Notes under the pieces: generated by a model
Seen by the model: only the letters and a program-made list of their open reading frames with translations
Databases searched by the model: none
Told to the model about the DNA's origin: nothing
Shown: one piece after another, positions 44,101 to 55,392 of the stretch
Numbering within the stretch: position 1 is the first letter of the stretch
Layout of the letters: each line of letters begins with the position of its first letter
From: Clonostachys chloroleuca
Lineage: Eukaryota > Ascomycota > Sordariomycetes > Hypocreales > Bionectriaceae
NCBI GenBank assembly: GCA_037952775.1
Contig: JBANAY010000003.1
Location: forward strand, 14,074,001 to 14,138,000
Reading direction: 5' to 3'
Length of the DNA stretch: 64,000 nt
Program-made: the position numbers and the translations under genes

Positions 44101-45057
44101 ATGTCACTTAGCTCAAATCCCCAGTACTTTTCTCCAGCTCTCTGGAGTGTGTTTTGGGAGCCGGAGATAGATTGTAACCTTGTCAGTGCTTGGTATTAAC
44201 CGATAATCCAGGTCATCAGCCCTATTATAGAGCGTGGCAATTGTGAGATACTAGCTCACATTTTCGCATATCGATGCCCAAGAATTGCCCCATTGTGGTA
44301 CGGAGTCTTAGTGTGTGGACGGACTACTATCTTCAATCGGATTATCGATTTTTTGATTACCTCAAAAACCCCTACCTTATGTAGGCCGATGGAAGGGGTC
44401 GCAGCTTGGACTGGGTCTCCTCAGTCTTTTATGGATGTTTATAGTACTGGCTCCTACCTCAGAGGAGAACAAGTCTCTCGGGCTGATGTATGGCGTCTGC
44501 GACACGAGTTCTCGAGCGATAATGAAAATCCAGATGGTGTGCCTTTCAGAAACCTTCCCTTTAGCCCTTGGCAGCCCTTTGGGAGTATAGCTAGCAGCGA
44601 GACAGACCTAGCTGTGCGTGCTCGCTTAGAGTGCGACCGGCGCCATTGGTTTTATATTAACTGGACCTGGTTGGTAAATGGGAAAAAGCAGGTAGATCAA
44701 GGCTTTGGCAAAGAGATCCCACTTATTCAAGATGCTTTAAAATGGGGTATCAAGCATGACGGAGAGCCTCCACCGGTAATTGGAAAAAATTTTGCATCTA
44801 GACAAGCAATCAGCGGTATGTTCCGCTGGGCGAGTAGCCAGATGGAATTCTCGGGAAAGAAAATATATTCGCATCCCTGGGTTATTACATACCCCGGCAT
44901 TGACCAAGGGCTGGAGGATGTGCCGGAGAAGAGTGGTTCGGCGGAGCGGAGACAAAACCGACAACGGACGCAAGAATGGCTAGATGCATTGCCGGATTTT
45001 AAGGATTGTCTTCAGAATGTGGCACCTTTGGGCAGGGAATGCTTTAGAACAGGATGA
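44101..45057 (+). pseudogene. Hypothetical 318-codon gene interrupted by one TAA
   Basis: ATG 44101 (MSLSSNPQYFSPALWSVFWE) runs in the same frame as a long downstream reading to TGA 45055-45057. One TAA at 44197-44199 (codon 33, AWY*PIIQVISPIIERGN) breaks it. CAA to TAA is the simplest cause. The rest is clean: WYGVLVCGRTTIFNRIIDFL, QVSRADVWRLRHEFSSDNEN and EKSGSAERRQNRQRTQEWLD. A 30-nt intron at the stop would be too short for this genome. I do not know the family. Confidence 0.5.
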
Positions 45058-45440
45058 GCAGAGGGCTTAAAGTCGTAAACAAGGTATTACAATGTCCATT
45101 GAAGTCGATATTGGAAGCACTATTGTCCTTGTTTAAACAGTAACTTGAACAAACAACCTTGTGAACTTTATCTATCATGTGGTCTGACCTGACTCTGCCT
45201 AGGGCTTCTTACAACCCCTTTGTCACCTTCTTCAACTCTATACAGTAACGAGCCGCTTATTTTGTCAAAAACTATACTTCCAGGTTCATCTATAGAACTA
45301 AATCTCGGTTGCATAGGGTTTCTAAATGTACATCTTAGCAACTTATGTTCATCGATGAGTCTGGATTAAAGTCTTAGGAATCACTATTATAGGCGAGCTC
45401 TAAAAGGAAAAGGAAAAACTCATAGTTTAAACTAGTTTAT
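45058..45440. other. Intergenic
   Basis: No coding signal. Confidence 0.4.
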
Positions 45441-45965
45441 TTAAAAATCTGAATCTTCCCCTGACTTATCAGACGGGGTAAGCTTCGGACTTTTTGATCT
45501 CCTATGAGAAGCTTGTGCATGAATAGCTTCTGTTTGTACGAGTCTGTTTCTCATGACCTCCCTCGGAATGGGCTGAGTTCCCACATTCGGTGCATACAAA
45601 AGAAGCTCGGGTTTTGGAGCCATTTCAACAGCGATGATCAAGCACTTCCGTTGCTCGATGTTGAGGCCCTCCCCAGGCAACCCAACTATAGCTTCCTCGT
45701 ACTGTGTCGTATCCACCATTTCCAACACGTCTTCAACATAAGCGAGCTTACCGGCCTTTGATGTAGATTTGGGCTGTTTTAGTAAAGCACTAAATTGTAG
45801 TGCCTCACGAACAGTTGTGTTGTGAAGGTGGACATCGTTTTGCTGGACATATCCCATTCTTCTCCTAAAACTTCTATCTCGTTCAGTTTCCTTGACGTAG
45901 ATGCTATCAGTCACCATTCCGGCCGTGATTCGACCAGCTAGGGTGTCGAGTAAAGCGGTTTTCGT
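45441..45965 (-). pseudogene. PDR-type ABC transporter, second nucleotide-binding-domain fragment
   Basis: The minus strand reads KTALLDTLAGRITAGMVTDS, then RDRSFRRRMGYVQQNDVHLH, TVREALQFSALLKQPKST and GLPGEGLNIEQRKCLIIAVE. This is the NBD2 of fungal pleiotropic-drug-resistance pumps: the Walker A remnant has lost its glycines, the Q-loop is YVQQ, and the signature region is degenerate. The text turns to unrelated sequence after KPELLLYAPNVG, exactly where LDEPTSGLD (Walker B and D-loop) should follow. All membrane domains are missing. A relic of roughly 500 bp. Confidence 0.8.
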
Positions 45966-46211
45966 GTGTCAGCACTCAAGTAAGCCACGTAAGCTTGGAC
46001 TAAGATAATGTTTATTTGGCTGCCTAACTGGGACACGTGCACAGGTACAAGGACGGAATCTCCTGCATACAGCAGAATGGGGATTGATGATTGCTTGATT
46101 GATTGATTACGGCAATAACTATGGTACACACGAGCTTATTTTTGACCACGCTGGAGCCCAGCTGCAGTATAGGGGTCGCTGCCTGAATGAACAGATAGGA
46201 ACGCGGATGGT

Positions 46212-46281
46212 GCTGGTCCAGACCGGGTTCGAACCGCCCTTTGAAAGTTAATACAGTTGCTTGACCACTACATCAGCCAGC
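46212..46281 (-). tRNA. Degenerate tRNA-like sequence with A and B boxes
   Basis: On the minus strand an A-box-like TGGCTGATGTAGTGG and a perfect B box GGTTCGAACC lie at tRNA spacing. The outer ends GCTGG and CCAGC can pair. The T stem has a mismatch and no convincing anticodon stem forms, so it is more likely a tRNA pseudogene or tRNA-derived SINE end than a working tRNA. Confidence 0.25.
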
Positions 46282-46428
46282 GGACTACAGCACAAAAGAG
46301 CAGTGTGCTGTCTTGGCTAGTTAGAGTAGTCCATTACCAGGGCAAATATCTTGGCTCCCGGTACATGGGAATGGCATAATTAATCGTCTTTGAACTCTAG
46401 AGAACACCCATTTACCAACAAGTGCCCT

Positions 46429-47542
46429 TTAAAATAAAGGCTTCGATTCAGAGAGCGAAATTTCTTTGATGCTCGCAAGTTGCCATCGTGGTGTTCTCCC
46501 CCAGCCACATTCGGTGCTAATACCGAACTCACCTAAGTTGAATCCCAGCATAGTCTGGCAAGCGCTTTTAATCATTTTGCGTGTAGCGTTGCGATTACCG
46601 GCATGAATAAGCCCAAGGAACAGTTCCGTTCCATTACCATGTAACACGGGCAGGAGGGTTTCCAGGGGCTTGAAGTAAGCCTCCAGGTTGTGCTCTGCAC
46701 TCAGAGGGACGGGACAGTGCATATATGTGGCTGGCCTCTTAAGCTCATTGAAAATTCTCAGTGCAAAGTCGGAAACCCCCTGAAGGCTGTCTGGCTCGAT
46801 TGTGTGTTGATGAGCAATATCTCCTATTCAATCGGATCAGTAACTATATTCACAATTTGGTAGACACCATACCGTAACAGAAGTGGAATCCCAATTCGAC
46901 ATCAGGCTTCACCTCATTTGCCATCTTTACGATGTAACCGACTAAATGGTCCTTGTCGCTCCACCAGGGCTTAGCCCATCCGTCCACCCAGTATAGCATA
47001 TCCACGCCCATATCAAGCTGGATAGCAAGTTCTTTGTGAGGAATTTTCTCTTGGATATTACGTAGGGCTTCAAAAAGAGCTGGTTCGTATATCTTTTCCG
47101 CTTCCTCTTGAAATTGAGGTGATATAAAACTACCAACCACATTTCCAAGCGTTGGTATCGAGACCTGGAATCTGGCTCCATGGGAAAACTTTCCACTCTC
47201 CTTCCAGTCTTTGAAGATTCCATAGCTTTCAATGGCAGCATCGTCATATCCAGTTTTGATTCCTTCCTTACCCTTCAAACTAAGAAGGTACTTCCCTTTT
47301 TCTATTTCTTGATCTGTGAAAACCCTTGACTTAGGTGGTAGAGGATTAGAGAAATCGAGTTTTGTCTGTATAAACTCGGGAAATAGATGGGCCTGGAAGC
47401 TGACAAACATCTTGCGGTCAGCAGTCTCTCCGTCCGGGTATCGCTTGAGATGTTTTTGTAGAGAATGTAGTGATTCGAAAACGGCCTGGGTATCTTTAAG
47501 AGGCACGCTGCCCACAAGATGGCAGCCTCGGACGGTAGGCAT
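46429..47542 (-). CDS. MetE-like (cobalamin-independent methionine synthase C-terminal type) protein, 354 aa
   Basis: Exons 46873..47542 and 46429..46823 join in phase through a 49-nt intron (GTATGG...AATAG). The product starts MPTVRGCHLVGSVPLKDTQA and continues RYPDGETADRKMFVSFQAHL. It contains VELGFHFCYGD (the HxC zinc-ligand pair of MetE) and FGISTECGWGR (the last Cys ligand). By family knowledge it belongs to the UROD/MetE-like barrel superfamily and probably transfers a methyl group to a thiol. The real substrate is unknown because it lacks the MetE N-terminal half. Intact, without breaks, unlike its neighbours. Cytosolic. Confidence 0.82.
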
Positions 47543-48731
47543 TTTAAGAATCTAACTCGTGACTATTAAACAAGTACACAGCCGAATTGAGAGATTGGGA
47601 TAATGAAAGCACCTCTCCGAGCCATGTTATATAAGATCAGAACTCGGCCATCGATGAACTAATGGATGATATTTTTGGCATTTAGTTTCTCCCCGACGTG
47701 TCCTGCTTCGGTGATCACGGAGGTCCAGGTTCATTGTCGCTCTTCGATACTAGAAAGGCTATGTATATAGTGGGCCGATGACACTGGTGCGCTAAAACAA
47801 GGTGAAATCGCCCTCAGCATGGTGACCCCGCCTGCCAGTGTGACTTGTAACCGTGCTTAGCCCTTCAGGTAACGTCAGAAGACGTTGGCCCGGCATTATT
47901 CGTTCGCTGAATACATAGCAGGTCCGGTAGTCAAAAGCGAACCCGAAATCCACTTGATGCAACATAGGTCCAATTCGGAATAATCTTTATCTAACTTCAA
48001 TCGCATTTTATGTCAAGATTAGGACCTCCCTAGCCCACCAGCACGGATTTATCAAGATGAACTACACAAACCCGCAAATCTGTTCTGCTTCGCACAACAA
48101 ACGTGATCTTTTGTGCGTAGCTTCCTCTTCCCAAATATATGCCGAATGTAAGCTGATTCGACGCACAGTGTTGCTTATCCGAGGAATGAGCTAAGTACAT
48201 TCTACATAACTTGAGGCCTGGTACTTCTTTGTTCCACTTTTTAGGACTTAAGGCGCCCTAATTTCACAGCCAATTTACATTCCACGCTATCAGGAAATGG
48301 CGATACAGCCATACAATTTTCAACGTAAGAAACTCTAGTATACATATCGTTATAGGCATATTAGAGGGCAAAGAAACAATCCAACTACCCATACACCTAT
48401 CTCTCCGCCTCGTATTAATTAATGGTAGAGCATACCTATTGATAACGAGTGATGAAAGATGAAGAAGGTCACAGATCACAGAGACGGAGGGCAAAGTTTT
48501 AAGCATAAGTGACGTACACTCTGTAGGTCTATATGAATTGTTCAAAATAAGGCTAGCTCTTTGTACATACACACATTAATACACATCCCCTTTCTTATGA
48601 CTCAGAGAGTAAAAATTCGATTTAGTCTATGCCATGGGTTTCAGGCCACATGATTAGGCCACGATGTTAGTTCAACAGGGTATAACCATACCCCTATGAT
48701 GTAGCCCTCTGCTGCAATGCGATACATGTGT
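47543..48731. other. Intergenic
   Basis: Promoter side of the MetE-like gene (47543-48000), then AT-rich sequence. No gene recognised. A minus-strand frame at 48264-48572 has no motif. Confidence 0.4.
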
Positions 48732-49161
48732 CTAAGCGTAGTTTCTAATGGCTGCCAAGCTATGGCATAGACGCCTCGCGTATATTGATTGTTTTTGCCA
48801 ACTATTTAGAGCTATAACTGATGACAACATATACGGATGGTCCACTTCAATATCGGCCCGCATGAAATAGACTAAGTCCCCCATATCCTCAGGCCCATAA
48901 TGCACTGTGGAACTGGCTTTCTTCTATCATCATGTTAGAGGTGATCCTATAATTTGTAATTGAGCCTACCTTATTCTCGATCTGGTCTTGGAGTACGTAG
49001 CCTTCAGACTCATACCAGACCAGCTTATTCTTATTTGTATAGAAAATATACAAGCCTACCTCGACTCCGTTCAATTGCCCATATCTGAATGCTTTGGTAA
49101 GGAGCCCTTTCAATTTCCTTCTAATCTGCTTCTTCTCCTGCCTTGTTCTTAGGTCGGTCAT
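48732..49161 (-). CDS. MADS-box-like small protein, 127 aa
   Basis: Exon 1 48970..49161 reads MTDLRTRQEKKQIRRKLKGL, then LTKAFRYGQLNGVEVGLYIF and YTNKNKLVWYESEGY. This is the pattern of a MADS helix and beta strand (RxxKxLxxKAxELxxLxGVxVxLxI). A 46-nt intron (GTAGGC, CTCTAACA branch, GATAG) joins in phase to exon 2, 48732..48923 (KKASSTVHYGPEDMGDLVYF), ending at TAG 48732. Short MADS-like proteins of this sort are frequent in fungi and their role is unclear. The assignment is by pattern. Confidence 0.4.
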
Positions 49162-49559
49162 TCGTTTTTCCTTTTAGATCCGCCGTAAAGTAGTTACCCT
49201 AAGAGCCATAAGCGATTAATAGCCGTACGTTCTTATAAAAAACTCTTCGCCATGTGTGCCCTCTTCTAGTAACAAAGGAGCCACTTAGGGTCAAAGTTGG
49301 CCCCCGGTTTGACCCACAGGCCGGCCCTATAACTCGGGGTTTATAGCTCCTTTTGGCATCATACAGCGGCATCCTTTGAACGGACCCACGGGAAAGTCTT
49401 GAGACTTGCCACTTAATGAGATCATGCAGCGATAGACATGTAGGGACAAGTTCCGGGTCCTTGCAGTTGTAAGTCTTTGATAGGCCTGACTTAAAACAGC
49501 GAATATCCACCTGGAAATTCTGCGGTAGCTGGGTTTGTAACTCTCTCATAACTCCGATC

Positions 49560-50877
49560 ATGAGTACACCATCCAGAGAATTTCTTCCAGTTTTAGCTCC
49601 GGCTCCTCCCCCAACTACCCACTACGGGACTCAATCACCCAGAACCCGTTCCAATGTGTGTACCCCAACGGGGAACGGCGATGCTACTATCTCAGACGTT
49701 CTACAATCACAACTATTAACTGTAAGTTTGCTAATACAGTTGAATTTGACGTCCGTTCTAATTCGCGGGCTGAATAAACCAGGACGATTCCTTTGAGCAA
49801 GATTTTGAATGCATAGACCGGGCGCTGAGGAGGTTGCGCCACGGATGTAAAACGAACGTACATCGTTTATGGAGGCTGGGTGACGAGAACAGCTTTGTTA
49901 AGCACGAAAACGAAATGATCAAAGAAAGAATGAGAAGCGTGAGAGATCAAAACAAAGAGCTGTGGGCCAGCTTGTCTAAAGTTGCAAAAGATCGCGATGC
50001 GCTACAAGACGATAAAAGGGTTCGGGCTGAGCTTGAGGTGAAAATTACAGAACTCCAGACAAGTTATCAAGCAGCAATGGCGCTTAAGGAGCATCTGGAG
50101 AAGGATCAAGTGGCGACGATAGATTCGCACGAGGCCTTCAAAAAGAGCGTCGAAGAATACAAGGATCAGGCCGAAACGGAGAAATCTACTCTGCAATACC
50201 GGCTCGATCTTACCGAACAGAAACTCACTTATATTCAGAAGCAGCTTTCGTCAGTTTATCCTCAACTTCACGACAATTTGGATAACGTCATAATGGTGCT
50301 CCAGGCGGCGGCGGAGCAGGATAGGCTTGCAAAGGAGGCACTTTTCTCTTATTTTCCTGAAACTCACTCCGATTTTAGTAATATTGGAGAGGTCTTACAG
50401 GTGGTTGGAAAACAGTACAATTTAATGAGGCGGGAAATCCTATCCCGATTTCCTGAAATTCACAAAGATTTGCGTAATATGGAGGAGGTGCTAGGGGGCG
50501 GAGGTGCTAGAGACAGAATCCCTGCCCAAGGCGAAGCGCGCGCGCCGGAAGCGTTAGCTAGTATGCCATTTCCCCGTCTTTTACTACTCTTACTTTACTA
50601 CTCACCCTTTATAGCCGATTTATACGGACGAGCTTCTTTGTTCAGCTCCTTTTATTTAGCCCACTATCTGACCATTTTCTTTCTGATTTCGCGGGAAGTT
50701 GTAATGTTCATCTGTTGTATATTCGCCAATTCCAGCAGCTCTACGCAAACATCAACGGACGGTACATGGACCGGAATCACTCCAAGGAAGTGTACAAGGT
50801 ATGTTGGAGCTTGTCATTTTCGCACAATGGCATGGGTCGCCAGCTACCCGATTCAGCGGACCTGTTGGTTGTGTTAA
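49560..50877 (+). CDS. Coiled-coil hypothetical protein (up to 418 aa)
   Basis: Exons 49560..49721 and 49783..50877 join in phase (GTAAGT...AACCAG, 61 nt). The N-terminus is Pro/Thr-rich (MSTPSREFLPVLAPAPPPTT). Residues about 85-235 form a long coiled coil (ENEMIKERMRSVRDQNKELW and onward), followed by two similar segments FSYFPETHSDFSNIGEVLQV and LSRFPEIHKDLRNMEEVLGG. The final 100 codons switch to a hydrophobic, low-quality text from about 50565 and may be read-through rather than coding. No family recognised. The opposite-strand frame 49199-49561 begins on the same CATG and is not called. Confidence 0.5.
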
Positions 50878-51450
50878 CAAGCAGCCAGTACTATCGACGC
50901 GTTTGCGTCCCTTGCTTCAGCCATCGCGCACCGAACATCAATGGCAAACACAATCCCTACTATGCTCTTCTCAGTCAATCGTGGCTTCGTCGGTGGCGTC
51001 AATCAATATGTACTCCACGGGCAAGCTTACACGGGTAAATACTACGCCACCACCTGGCCTGGACACACTGCGTTCAACCATACCTTTTCCGAACCATGGT
51101 CCGAAAAACAGCCGTGTTGGCGCCACGGCTTAGAGGATGCGATGGATTATGTAGCAAGAGTGTCACACGTACAGCGGGCAGGCGTGCCCAAAGGGGACAT
51201 AGCCAGGTATTCCAAAGAGTCTGTGACTCAGATTACGCTTGGTTCTGAACCGGCCGATCTTTTGGAGCACGGTGCCGCCTCCCATATTCCGTATATGTCT
51301 CATACACTTGAGCTAACTCTATTCGAAAGGATGACCCTACTCCTATTTGTCGGCTGATAACCTAGAGATGGATGCGGTGTATGCCGCAGATGGTACTCTA
51401 GCGCCAGAGGGTCTTTAGCACCTCTATTACCTGGGGCTCATCTTCGTATA
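50878..51450 (+). pseudogene. Secreted glycosidase-like fragment (alpha-L-rhamnosidase type)
   Basis: Reads ASTIDAFASLASAIAHRTSM, ANTIPTMLFSVNRGFVGGVN, QYVLHGQAYTGKYYATTWPG, HTAFNHTFSEPWSEKQPCWR and DYVARVSHVQRAGVPKGDIA. The 'G.xQxVLHG..Y.G.y..TTWPG' and 'FSExW..kQPxW' motifs match large secreted fungal glycosidases annotated as GH106/rhamnosidase-like. A frame change follows SHIPYMS (about 51300), and EMDAVYAADGTLAPEG is found in another frame at 51367-51415. A TAA lies just upstream at about 50875. Only a central piece of a protein of about 1000 residues remains. Confidence 0.55.
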
Positions 51451-52026
51451 AGCTTTGACCGGCGTCGCACGCTAGCTAAGAATGTAGTGTGGGGCGATCC
51501 GGACCGATGTCGAACACTAGAGTTCCAGAAATGGACAAAGTGCCCTGTTGGAAGCTGCTGTCCATAAAACAGGCCGAAGTGTTAACCGCCAATTGCAACC
51601 GGGTTGAATTTACAATGGCTGGCCTACCAAAGAGTCTAAGGAGGCTTGCTGTTTGATTACATAATCTTCCAAGCAGTCATTCGGGGAAGCGGACTATACT
51701 TAAACCCGAAGTTAGATAGAAATACAAACTTATATTAATATTGCACTTCATATAGCATTAATTGTGAAATTACTTATAATAGGTGAACGAATGTTTCTCA
51801 AGCATCCAAATAACCGGCCCCATCCTCCTCAAGAATAACTTAATAAGATATCTCCGCTGAGTACATTGGGTAGACCTGGCCATGAATATCCCTTGCCAAA
51901 TTGCCAGCATCATCCAGAAGCTGATTCTCTCCGACGGTCTCTCTTTTGAATCTCTCTATATCTCCCGACTTTGTGGCGTTAGCCCTTTTGAAATTCTCTA
52001 ACATCTCCACGTGTGGCCAGTGCTGT
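51451..52026. other. Decayed DNA
   Basis: No recognisable gene between the glycosidase relic and the duplicated segment. Confidence 0.35.
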
Positions 52027-52842
52027 TTGAAGACTGAGACGAGCGTTAGGATCTAACATTCCAGTATAGGTTAGGTTATTGCGCTTTTATTAGTATGATT
52101 TAGGAAATATTGGTGATACACGAAGTACGCGCCAATAACATATGTGACGAAGGCTCAGAAATAAAGCCCGTTTTGTATTTTTTACCGCGGCCCCTGAAAC
52201 AAAGTCGTCCCAAAGTGTCAATAAGGACGACACTTGCGCCCGTACGTAGCAGATAAGCATCTTTGCTTTCAGAGCTGTATCTGAGACCTGTTGCAGCTCA
52301 CCGCCCTGTGCGGTGAAGGTTAGGACGACTTGCTCTTAAACATTACGTTGGAATAGCAGACTATAATACAAGCTTTGCTTATAAACACCCTGTATCAACA
52401 GTCCCAGAAATACGCTTAAGACTTAAATATATTTTGATTCGAAGTGGAAACGGTGCCTCAGGATTATGAGCTGCTATTAGAACCTTAGGCAAATGAACTA
52501 AGAAGGCAGAGTTACGAATTGGAAAGGTGGCTTGTAAGTGAGAAATGAACCGTCGGTGGTTCTCCGGAAACAACTCTGATCATGTTTTGCTAAATGTAGG
52601 GGCTTACTTATACACAGGGTGGCTGGTAAGACATTGTAGCTACTTTCCTTGCTCTCCTCCAATGTCTCCACCTTTGCTTGGTAGCTATGGAGTGGCGCGT
52701 CGCGCGAGAACCCTGTCTCCATAGGAATACTGCCATTCTAGAATCTAGCCGACTGTCAAAGTCAATGCTCCCGATCAGATTCTGGTCTCATTTACCGCGT
52801 CATCAATTTTATTTCGCACGCTACGGATGTCTCATATCATAC
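52027..52842 (+). repeat. About 0.8-kb duplicated segment, copy 2
   Basis: Collinear with 28085-28895 in direct orientation. Shared landmarks include CAGAAATAAAGCCCGTT, GTCCCAAAGTGTCAATAAGG, GGTGGCTGGTAAGACATTG and CTAGAATCTAGCCGACTGTC. After GGATGTCTCATAT the two loci diverge completely. This copy is followed by a pseudogene, copy 1 by unrelated sequence. Confidence 0.8.
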
Positions 52843-52867
52843 CGTAAACCACTTCCACTTCTTCTAG

Positions 52868-53347
52868 GTCATTACAATGCCTACCGCGACCCAGATGATC
52901 CCCGCATCGTGGCTGTCTCGTTACAACATCTAGCATTTTTCGACGATGACTTCGCTGCCTTGTCCACTGACCTCGGCGGTCAGGCTGATATCCAATGGGG
53001 TAGGGAACAAGCTGTCGCCCTCGATCTGCTGCAGCAAAGCCCGGCACCGAGTGCTGTGCTCATTACCGACGCTGCCCTCACCCAACGCTCCTCAGACACG
53101 CACGTGTAGGAAGCGATACTATCTTACGTTCGTCAGGGTGGAACCGCCATTGCCATAGGGCCGTTTCACCAGCTTTGCCAAACCCAACAATATCGAGCCT
53201 TTTTTTTTTTTTTTTTTTTTTTTTGCGAAGGCTAGCTTGAACTGGCAGGTTGGTGCTTACCATCGCACTGACGTCGCGCTCAATTCTGAGCTAGCCACCG
53301 CTCTGACACCAGACCACTCCTCTCGATACAGTCTGAAGGCGTGTTGA
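52868..53347 (+). pseudogene. Fragment of a fungal hypothetical family (amidotransferase/ThuA-like fold?), broken by a T25 run
   Basis: Reads DPRIVAVSLQHLAFFDDDFA, PSAVLITDAALTQRSS, HV*EAILSYVRQGGTAIAIG and, after a run of 25 T at 53200-53224, LNWQVGAYHRTDVALNSELA. I recall a common fungal family of unknown function with 'vWEAvlxYVxxGGTavxmG...W.vGxYhRTtvaLN'. The order strand, ITD helix, GGT strand resembles class I amidotransferase/ThuA folds, by inference. Breaks: TAG at 53107-53109 where Trp is expected (TGG to TAG), T25 leaves the frame one base off, and the C-terminus is missing. Confidence 0.6.
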
Positions 53348-54007
53348 CATAGTTTGAGCTGTTTGCAATGCGACACTCAGCAACTGAGGTACAAGAATAT
53401 GGCTTGGGTCCATTTTTGGGCGCAGTGGCACCAGCAACGATCCGCAGAGCTTCGGCTATTCGCCGGACCCGGCTATCCGAGCATGGTCGTTTAAATGAAC
53501 TACACCCGCATTGTATGTACAGAGTTGTGTAGGAAAAAGGGAGGACAAGGCACGAACCAGGGCCTGAGCACTTTGGTGAGAATGATCACGTGAGTGAGAC
53601 GATTTATCAATCAGAAATGAAGTTCAGAGTATTCTAAGCAATCGATGATTGGCTGGGAGTTTTCACTTGATGCTTGATAAGATAATCAACAGGAGAGGCA
53701 AACCGGTCGCGGGTTGTGCAAAGGAGCCTTGAGGAATGAAGCTAGCTACTGGCATTTTCTATTTATTTTGTCAGCTCTAATCACAGCCTCCAAGTTCGAA
53801 ACTTAGCTGTCTAAAAAACTGGTTTGCAGTAGCGCCCTTTCTAAGATATTCATGGTGCCAATCGGCACATGATGTGGCTCTGAGACATACCCTATAGCTT
53901 ACACATTAAGATTATTTAATGGCTAAAAGGGTAATGAATGAGTATGAAGAGGCCTGTTGCCAAGCGTTCAAAAATATGTCTTGCGCCAAATGCGAATCGC
54001 CTACGAG
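53348..54007. other. Intergenic; contains shared module copy 2 at 53816-53863
   Basis: No gene recognised. The module AACTGGTTTGCAGTAGCGC is shared with 21560-21645. Confidence 0.45.
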
Positions 54008-54973
54008 CTAGATATCACTCTCGATAAAGCCCAGTAACACCTGAACAAATCCATCGGGGTTCTCCCCCGCAATGTAATGTCCACTATCTTCAACTGCCGC
54101 CGCGGCGAAAGTACGTGGTTCGTGTGCTTCTGCCATCATCTTGTCTGCAGCCTCTCTATGGCGGCTTTGGGCACCGCTAAGCCCCAAAGCTCTCACTTTG
54201 CATTTCCCGCTCTTCAGAATCCAGGCCGTGTTTTCATTCGCATCCTCCTGAAAAGCCCGGTACACGCTGAAGGCGCAACGAAGTGCACCTGACTGACAAT
54301 ATTGCTTGACGTAGTACGCAAGGTCTTCCTGTGTGATAGCGGATTGGTTGTATGAAAGTTTATCAAAGAAGTGGCGAAGATAGGTCTCCTCGCGTCCTGT
54401 AACCAGCGCTTCTGGTAGGTCTGGAACTGAGTGGAAATGGAAATGGAACTGCTGCACGCTATGTTCTTTACAATTCTCTTCGTACGCACTCGTAGACGGC
54501 AATGGACATTCCCCCCAAACAGTAGATGCTGTGCGATCTGGATATCGCGTGGCGAACGCATAAGCAATCATACCGCCAATATCGTGTCCGACCATATGGA
54601 CGGGTTCTTTTATCGATAGCTGGTCTAAAAGACAGAGAATATCGGCTGCCATTGTGGTCTTGGTGAAGCTACTCTGGGGCTTGGACGACTTACCGGCTCC
54701 ACGGTAGTTTGGAACAATTACACGGTAGCTGTGAGAGTGGCAACTCTGTTAGTTTTGGAATATTTCACGGACGTGCAACATCGGCGGTGTCAATATGTAC
54801 CCGGCTTTTTGTATCGGCTTGATGACGTGCCGGAACTGGTAAGAAGTCTGAGGGAATCCATGGAGGAGAACAATTACTCCTCTACCTGATTCAGATCCTA
54901 GAGGTGGCTGGTCAGTGTAGGCGATACGAGCATCATCGCCAGTAACTACAGTATAGAAAACATAGACTTGCAT
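54008..54973 (-). CDS. Epoxide hydrolase-like alpha/beta-hydrolase, 297 aa
   Basis: Exons 54801..54973 and 54008..54728 join in phase through a 72-nt intron (GTACAT, AAACTAAC branch, TCACAG). The product carries VIVLLHGFPQTSYQFRHVI (HGxP oxyanion motif), VPNYRGAGKSSKP, the nucleophile elbow MVGHDIGGMIAYAFA (Asp nucleophile), WGECPLP and a C-terminal EDSGHYIAGENP (catalytic His). Length and motif order fit soluble epoxide hydrolases and related dehalogenases. The segment where the acid residue usually lies reads ALGLSGAQS instead of a GE/GD pair, so full activity is not certain. No signal peptide. Reading frame intact. Confidence 0.83.
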
Positions 54974-55392
54974 CCTGTTTGCTCGATTTCAGAGTAACTT
55001 CGACAACAAAATCAATATATATTGTTAGAGAAATAGGAAAAATGCAATAAATCGAAATGAGCTGAAAAATATATCATAGTAGTATTTATACGTTATACAT
55101 GTAAGATATGACGCTGAGGAAAACCATCTGCCCCGCATGATGACGCTGACAATGTCAACAAACCTGTTGCGCTAGCTTTGATCCTTCAAGCCTGCGCGAT
55201 ACGCGTGTCTTCCACAGAGACCCATGCCCTGCAGAGCCTAATGTTGTGGTTCTACCTCTGGAAGCCAATCATTAGCATGTGGGATACGCCGTTCTGAGGG
55301 GACAGTCTATGCGAAACCTGGTTACAGTGGGGTATGTAGGAAGAAAGATATAGTGGGTTATACTTTTAGAGAGTATAGGTCTAGGGGATAGG
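54974..55392. other. Intergenic
   Basis: Promoter side of the hydrolase gene. AT-rich near 55020-55110. No gene seen. Confidence 0.4.

Noticed and set aside
49199..49561. 120-codon minus-strand frame starting on the same CATG as the coiled-coil gene
   Set aside because: Head-to-head overlap leaves no promoter, and no motif is visible; the plus-strand gene has better splice support.
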